From: JAJFGI01 sp036397065
Lineage (GTDB): Bacteria; Pseudomonadota; Alphaproteobacteria; Kiloniellales; J153
Assembly: GCA_036397065.1 (NCBI GenBank)
Contig: DASWJP010000150.1
Coordinates: 1-17,954, forward strand
Reading direction: 5' to 3'
Length of the DNA: 17,954 nt
The position numbers and the translations under genes are program-made. Below are positions 13,855 to 17,954 of the stretch, in pieces; position 1 is the stretch's first letter, and each line of letters starts with the position of its first letter. The notes under the pieces are model-generated. The model worked only from the letters and a program-made list of their open reading frames with translations, was not told the DNA's origin and ran no database searches.

Positions 13855-14322
13855 ATGCGCCATCTCAAGAGCGGCCGGAAACTGAACCGGACCAGCAGTC
13901 ACCGCAAGTCGATGTTCGCCAACATGGCCGCATCGTTGCTCAAGCACGAGCAGATCACCACCACCCTGCCCAAAGCCAAGGACCTGCGCAGCGTGGTCGA
14001 TCGGCTGATCACCCTGGGCAAGCGGGGCGGCTTGCACGCCCGGCGCCAGGCCCTGTCGGTGCTGCGCGACACGACGATTACCGCCAAGCTGTTCGATGAG
14101 CTGGCCGAGCGCTACAAGGATCGTCCCGGCGGCTATACCCGGGTCATCAAGGCGGGCTATCGCTATGGCGACATGGCGCCCCTGGGCGTCATCGAGTTGG
14201 TCGACCGCAACGTGGACGCCAAGGGGCTGGATTCCGGCCCGACCATGCTCGGCGACGACGAGGGCGAAGACCACGAAGGTCACGATCACGCAGGCCACGA
14301 CCACGCGGGCCACCGGCACTAG
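13855..14322 (+). CDS. rplQ: 50S ribosomal protein L17 with a histidine-rich tail
   Basis: L17 is a large-subunit protein on the solvent side near the tunnel exit. The product is 155 residues against 127 in E. coli. The core is canonical: MRHLKSGRKLNRTSSHRKSM, the conserved NMAASLLKHEQITTTLPKAK and, further on, GGYTRVIKAGYRYGDMAPL. After AKGLDSGP the protein adds a tail of about 25 residues that is first acidic and then histidine-rich: HEGHDHAGHDHAGHRH (140-155), with seven His in 16 residues. It is coded by a 15-base near-repeat at 14278-14319 (GHDHA twice, then GHRH). Such sequences bind Ni or Zn in metal chaperones. The tail is unusual for L17, and its role is unknown. Confidence 0.95.
   Translation: MRHLKSGRKLNRTSSHRKSMFANMAASLLKHEQITTTLPKAKDLRSVVDRLITLGKRGGLHARRQALSVLRDTTITAKLFDELAERYKDRPGGYTRVIKAGYRYGDMAPLGVIELVDRNVDAKGLDSGPTMLGDDEGEDHEGHDHAGHDHAGHRH
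14278..14319 (+). repeat. 15-base tandem repeat coding the L17 tail
   Basis: Three successive units code GHDHA (14278-14292), GHDHA (14293-14307) and a final GHRH (14308-14319), just before the TAG stop. The two complete units are not identical at third codon positions (GGT CAC GAT CAC GCA against GGC CAC GAC CAC GCG), so the repeat is old enough to have drifted while the peptide was kept. Its copy number could vary between strains. Confidence 0.7.
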
Positions 14323-14349
14323 CCGAGCACCCGCAGCGCCCCAGTTGCG

Positions 14350-14386
14350 TTGCGGTATCGCGCCAACGCCCCATATGATGGGATAG
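14350..14386 (+). promoter_or_regulatory. Putative promoter of the Do-type protease gene
   Basis: TTGCGG (14350-14355) and TATGAT (14374-14379) are 18 bases apart, a moderate match to the sigma-70 consensus. They fall in the 83-base gap between rplQ and the protease gene. Initiation near 14386 would give a leader of only about 20 bases before the ATG at 14406. No clear intrinsic terminator for rplQ is seen in this gap, so read-through from the alpha cluster remains possible. Envelope-stress control by an alternative sigma factor cannot be excluded. Confidence 0.4.
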
Positions 14387-14405
14387 CCGCGCCCCTCCGG
14401 CCACC

Positions 14406-15848
14406 ATGCAACGGAGACCCATAGCCGTGCCGACTCAGGCGTTCGCTGCTCTCGTCTGCCTGGTGCTTGCGTTGAGCGGGCCGGCGCTGGCGCAGACGGA
14501 CGGGGCCGTGACCGTCCCCGAGTCCCAGGGCCAGATCGAGTTGTCGTTCGCGCCGGTGGTCAAGCGCGTGGCCCCGGCGGTGGTCAACATCTTCTCCAAG
14601 CGGGTGGTCCGCGAACGGGCGGTTTCGCCATTGTTCAACGATCCCTTCTTCAAGCGCTTCTTCGGCGAGGATTTCGGCATGCTCGGCGTGCCGCGGGAGC
14701 GGATCCAGAACTCGCTGGGCTCCGGCGTCATCGTCTCGGCCGAAGGTCTGGTCGTCACCAACCACCATGTGATCCAAGGCTCGGACGAGATCACCGTGGT
14801 CCTGACCGACCGGCGGGAATTCTCCGCCACTCTGGTGCTCGACGATGAACGCACCGATTTGGCCGTCCTGCGCATCGATGCCGGCAACGGCAAGTTACCG
14901 CATGTGGAATTTCGCGATTCGGACACCGTCGAGGTCGGCGATCTGGTGCTGGCCATCGGCAATCCGTTCGGCGTTGGTCAGACCGTGACCAGCGGCATCG
15001 TCTCGGCGACGGCCCGGACTCAGGTGGGCATCTCCGACTACAGCTTCTTCATCCAGACGGATGCCGCCATCAACCCGGGCAATTCCGGCGGCGCCCTGGT
15101 CACCCTGGATGGCAAGCTGCTGGGCATCAACACGGCGATCTTTTCACGCGGCGGCGGCTCCATTGGCATCGGCTTCGCCATCCCCGCCAACATGGTGCGG
15201 ACGGTGGTTGCCTCGGCCGAGCGCGGCGGCCAGATCGTGCGGGCCTGGACAGGCCTGGTCGGGCAACCGCTGACCCGGGATCTGGCGGAAGGCTTCGGCC
15301 TCGACCGGCCTGGCGGCGTGGTGGTCAGCCGTATTTATCCGAATGGGCCGGCCGATCAAGCCGGCATCGACAAGGGCGATGTCATCCTCGCCGTCGATGG
15401 CAAGGCGGTGAACGACGAGGAATCGTTGCGCTTTCGCGTCGCCACCCGCGAACTGGGCGGCCTCGCCAAGGTCGAGATCTGGCGCGACCGGCAGCGCCAT
15501 TCGGTGGATTTCCCCGTGGTGCCGGCGCCGGAAACGCCGCCGCGCGACGAGACCCCGCTGCGCGGCAACCATCCCCTGGCCGGTGCCGTGGTCGCCAACC
15601 TGTCGCCGGCCCTGGCCGAGGAAAAGGATCTGCCCGGTGCTTGGGAGGGGGTCATCATCACCAAGATCGCCCGCGGCAGCCCGGCCCACCGCTTGCGCTT
15701 TTCGCCGGGTGATATCCTGATCGCCATCGAGGATGTCCAAATCAAGGACGTGGCGGGATTGACCGCCGAACTGGCGCGGCCGTCGGAACGATGGCGGATC
15801 AGTTTCAGCCGCGGCGGCCAGGTGCGCCGTGTCGAATTCAACCGGTAA
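14406..15848 (+). CDS. Periplasmic serine protease, Do/DegQ (HtrA) type
   Basis: HtrA proteases degrade or refold damaged proteins in the periplasm. The 480-residue product has an N-terminal signal peptide (basic QRR, hydrophobic AALVCLVLALSG, probable cleavage after ALA at 27-29). The trypsin-like domain keeps the triad: His121 in VTNHHVI, Asp151 in RTDLAVL and Ser227 in NPGNSGGAL. Two PDZ domains follow, about 281-368 and 388-475. The short linker (VPAPETPPRDETPLR) carries no extra domain. The start is ATG 14406 with no good ribosome binding site; a GTG at 14427 has GGAG ten bases upstream but would lose the basic n-region. The 3' end overlaps rarA by 20 bases, so co-expression is likely. 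Which of DegP, DegQ or DegS is the orthologue cannot be decided by eye, though two PDZ domains argue against DegS. Confidence 0.94.
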   Translation: MQRRPIAVPTQAFAALVCLVLALSGPALAQTDGAVTVPESQGQIELSFAPVVKRVAPAVVNIFSKRVVRERAVSPLFNDPFFKRFFGEDFGMLGVPRERIQNSLGSGVIVSAEGLVVTNHHVIQGSDEITVVLTDRREFSATLVLDDERTDLAVLRIDAGNGKLPHVEFRDSDTVEVGDLVLAIGNPFGVGQTVTSGIVSATARTQVGISDYSFFIQTDAAINPGNSGGALVTLDGKLLGINTAIFSRGGGSIGIGFAIPANMVRTVVASAERGGQIVRAWTGLVGQPLTRDLAEGFGLDRPGGVVVSRIYPNGPADQAGIDKGDVILAVDGKAVNDEESLRFRVATRELGGLAKVEIWRDRQRHSVDFPVVPAPETPPRDETPLRGNHPLAGAVVANLSPALAEEKDLPGAWEGVIITKIARGSPAHRLRFSPGDILIAIEDVQIKDVAGLTAELARPSERWRISFSRGGQVRRVEFNR

Positions 15849-17163
15849 GCGCGGCTCCAAGGCGGGCGGCGGCGGGCTTTTCGAGGCCCAGGCGCCGCGG
15901 CCCCTGGCCGACCGCCTGCGCCCCGCGACGTTGGCCGATGTGGTCGGGCAGGACCATCTCATGGGCGCCGACGGACCCATCGGCCGCATGGTCGCCGGGC
16001 ACCGGCTGGCCTCCATGATCCTGTGGGGACCGCCGGGCAGCGGTAAGACCACCATCGCCCGCCTGCTGGCCGATGTGGCGGATTTGGAGTTCGAGCCTTT
16101 GTCGGCCGTCTTCTCCGGTGTCGCCGATCTGCGCAAGATCTTCGCCGCCGCCAAGGACCGGCGGGCCATGGGTCGCGGCACCTTGTTGTTCATCGACGAA
16201 ATCCACCGCTTCAACCGGTCCCAGCAGGACGGCTTCTTGCCGTATGTGGAGGACGGCACGGTCATCCTTATCGGGGCGACCACGGAAAACCCGTCGTTCG
16301 AGTTGAACGCGGCATTGCTCTCCCGCTGTCAGGTGTTTGTGCTCAAGCGCCTGGACGAAGCGGCGCTGGAGGAGCTGTTGCGCCGCGCCGAGGCGGATGC
16401 CGGCGCCCCGCTGCCCCTGCAGGCTGAGGCACGCTCGGCGCTGATCGCCATGGCCGACGGCGATGGCCGGTATCTGTTCAACCTGGCGGAGGAGCTGTTC
16501 ACCCTGCCCAAGGATCAGCCGCTGGATACCGCCCGTCTGATCACCCTGGTGCAGAAACGGGCACCGATCTACGACAAGGCCCAGGAAGGCCACTACAACC
16601 TGATCAGCGCCCTGCACAAGTCGATGCGCGGCTCGGACGTGGATGCCTCGCTGTACTGGCTGGCACGCATGCTGGCCGGCGGCGAGGACCCGGAGTACGT
16701 GGCCCGGCGGATGGCCCGCTTCGCCACCGAGGACGTGGGCATGGCCGACCCGCAGGCCCTGGTGCAGACCCTGGCGGCGTGGGACACCTACGACCGGCTG
16801 GGGTCGCCGGAGGGCGAATTGGCCCTGGCCCAGGCGGCCATCTACCTGGCCACGGCCCCCAAATCCAATGCCGTCTACCGGGCCTTCGGCAACGCCAAGC
16901 GGGCCGCCGCCGAGACCGGCTCGCTCAGCCCGCCCATGCATATCCTCAATGCCCCGACCGGGCTGATGCGCGATCTGGGCTATGGCAAGGGCTATGACTA
17001 CGACCATGACGCGCCGGACGCCTTTTCCGGGCAGAACTACTTCCCCGAGAGCATGGCCCGCCGCGCCCTGTACCAGCCGGTCGAGCGGGGCTTCGAGCGG
17101 GAGATCCGCAAGCGCCTGGACTATTGGGCCAAGCTGCGGCGCGAGCGGGGCGGCGGAGAGTAA
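15829..17163 (+). CDS. rarA: Replication-associated recombination protein A (AAA+ ATPase)
   Basis: RarA (also MgsA) is an AAA+ ATPase of the clamp-loader superfamily that acts at stalled replication forks and binds SSB. The product is 444 residues, the usual size. The N-terminus has LADRLRPATLADVVGQDHL, the family entry motif. Walker A GPPGSGKT is at 67-74, Walker B LLFIDEIH at 119-126, sensor 1 GATTENPS at 149-156 and the probable arginine finger in LLSRC (Arg166). The C-terminal tetramerisation region includes DVDASLYWLARML and MADPQALV. The start is GTG 15829, inside the end of the protease gene, with only a weak ribosome binding site; no later start gives a complete N-terminus. The overlap suggests coupled translation. 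Confidence 0.95.
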   Translation: MSNSTGKRGSKAGGGGLFEAQAPRPLADRLRPATLADVVGQDHLMGADGPIGRMVAGHRLASMILWGPPGSGKTTIARLLADVADLEFEPLSAVFSGVADLRKIFAAAKDRRAMGRGTLLFIDEIHRFNRSQQDGFLPYVEDGTVILIGATTENPSFELNAALLSRCQVFVLKRLDEAALEELLRRAEADAGAPLPLQAEARSALIAMADGDGRYLFNLAEELFTLPKDQPLDTARLITLVQKRAPIYDKAQEGHYNLISALHKSMRGSDVDASLYWLARMLAGGEDPEYVARRMARFATEDVGMADPQALVQTLAAWDTYDRLGSPEGELALAQAAIYLATAPKSNAVYRAFGNAKRAAAETGSLSPPMHILNAPTGLMRDLGYGKGYDYDHDAPDAFSGQNYFPESMARRALYQPVERGFEREIRKRLDYWAKLRRERGGGE

Positions 17164-17243
17164 TGCCAGGATTGCAGTAGGCGCGAGTCTGCCATTCGTC
17201 CTTGCCGGTTGTCTCAAGATCGCAGGCTACTAGATTGTTGGAG

Positions 17244-17260
17244 AAGGGCCATGGGCCCTT
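17244..17260 (+). promoter_or_regulatory. Hairpin between rarA and the isochorismatase-like gene
   Basis: AAGGGCC (17244-17250) and GGCCCTT (17254-17260) are perfect inverted repeats around ATG, a 7 bp stem. It lies 81 bases after the rarA stop, in the 146-base gap. Only TT and then ACC follow, so it lacks the T-run of an intrinsic terminator. It may still end or stabilise the rarA transcript. Nothing else recognisable was seen in this gap; promoter-like hexamers are badly spaced. Confidence 0.35.
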
Positions 17261-17309
17261 ACCGAACCCCAGGCCGGCCCGCACCGGGGCCGTGAGCTAC
17301 GTGAGATAG

Positions 17310-17954
17310 ATGGCCAACTATTGCGTTCCCGAGCGGAATAAAGCGGCTCTTCTAACGATCTCCACGCAACAGGATTTCCTGCGTCCCGACTCCCCCATCA
17401 AGGCCTGTGGGGCAAACCGTGCGAAACCGGCCCTGCACCGCCTGGTGCAAGGATTCCGCCGCCATCGGGCGCCCATCCTCCATGCCGTGCGGTTGTACCG
17501 GGCCGACGGCTCCAACGTGGATGCCTGCCGCCGGCAGGCGGTGGAGGAGGGCATGCGAGTCCTCATGCCGGGCACCCTGGGCGCCGAGCTGATCGACGAG
17601 TTGCAGCCGGACCCGGCCGTCCGCCTGAACCCGGATACCCTGCTCAAGGGCCGCTTCCAGGAGCTTGGGCCGCGCGAATGGGCATTCTACCGGCCGCGCT
17701 GGGGCGCCTTTCATGCCACGGACCTGGAGCCGCAGCTGCGCGATCTCGGAATCACCACCCTGGTTCTGTGCGGCCTCAGCTTCACCACCGGCGTCCGCGC
17801 CACGGTGTTCGAAGCCAGCGCCCGGGACTTCCGCGTGGTGGTCGTGCCCGACGCCCTGGCCAACGCCAATGAAGAGGGCATCAAGGAGTTGGGCCGCCTG
17901 GGCATCTACCTGATGACCAGCAACCATTGCCTGACCTGGCTGGATGGCCGCGGC
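17310..17954 (+). CDS. Isochorismatase-fold protein lacking the usual catalytic residues, 5' part
   Basis: The reading frame is open for 215 codons to the window end, starting at ATG 17310; a TAG lies directly upstream in frame, so the start is firm or later. The isochorismatase-like (cysteine hydrolase) fold is recognised by ALLTISTQQDFLRP (13-26), YRPRWGAFHATDLEPQLRDL (127-146), TTLVLCGLSFTTGVRATVFE (149-168) and ARDFRVVVVPDALAN (171-185). Active members use Asp, Lys and Cys. By eye alignment these positions are Ser18, Arg128 and Gly161, so all three appear to be replaced. Cys154 is near but seven residues before the expected place. The protein may be a pseudoenzyme or belong to a subfamily with other chemistry. 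The substrate is unknown. Base composition resembles its neighbours. Confidence 0.75.
   Translation, partial: MANYCVPERNKAALLTISTQQDFLRPDSPIKACGANRAKPALHRLVQGFRRHRAPILHAVRLYRADGSNVDACRRQAVEEGMRVLMPGTLGAELIDELQPDPAVRLNPDTLLKGRFQELGPREWAFYRPRWGAFHATDLEPQLRDLGITTLVLCGLSFTTGVRATVFEASARDFRVVVVPDALANANEEGIKELGRLGIYLMTSNHCLTWLDGRG

Noticed and set aside
15838..17217. A 459-codon open frame on the minus strand opposite rarA
   Set aside because: It is entirely antisense to a gene with full AAA+ motifs; the product is a low-complexity, His/Gln/Arg-rich sequence without a recognisable fold.
17164..17309. A promoter for the isochorismatase-like gene
   Set aside because: TTGCCG (17202), TTGTCT (17209) and TACTAG (17228) are present but give spacings of 20 or 13 bases, too far from the optimum to support a call.

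Overview
This window is the core ribosomal-protein locus of a GC-rich bacterium, almost certainly an alphaproteobacterium and probably of the Rhodospirillales type. That reading rests on four things: adk sits directly between secY and rpsM; rpmJ, infA and rpsD, which enterobacteria keep in these operons, are absent; the zinc-free 101-residue S14 is used; and an HtrA/Do protease gene and rarA follow rplQ. The genus is inference; no 16S rRNA or other marker is present.

Layout, all on the + strand. Positions 1-125 are the 3' end of tuf (EF-Tu), the end of the str operon. Positions 177-5047 hold the S10 cluster: rpsJ, rplC, rplD, rplW, rplB, rpsS, rplV, rpsC, rplP, rpmC. Positions 5061-11589 hold the spc cluster: rpsQ, rplN, rplX, rplE, rpsN, rpsH, rplF, rplR, rpsE, rpmD, rplO, secY, adk. 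Most genes in both clusters overlap or lie within about 25 bases of each other (the largest gap, before rplO, is 61), so one long polycistronic unit is likely. A clear sigma-70-type promoter and a structured leader lie after adk and open the alpha cluster: rpsM, rpsK, rpoA, rplQ (11706-14322). Unlike the tight clusters upstream, the alpha cluster has 60-150 base gaps rich in strong inverted repeats, which suggests RNA processing or attenuation between its genes.

Downstream, a putative promoter drives a periplasmic Do-type serine protease (14406-15848). Its gene overlaps that of the replication/recombination AAA+ ATPase RarA (15829-17163) by 20 bases. The last gene (17310 to the window end) is an isochorismatase-fold protein that appears to have lost all three catalytic residues.

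Functionally the window makes much of both ribosomal subunits, the SecY export channel, adenylate kinase and the RNA polymerase alpha subunit. It then moves into protein quality control and genome maintenance. No tRNA, rRNA, insertion sequence, CRISPR array or phage feature was seen, and no gap exceeds 300 bases. The most unusual items are a histidine-rich repeat tail on ribosomal protein L17, the degenerate isochorismatase-like protein, the promoter and leader before rpsM, and the hairpin-rich gaps around rpoA.
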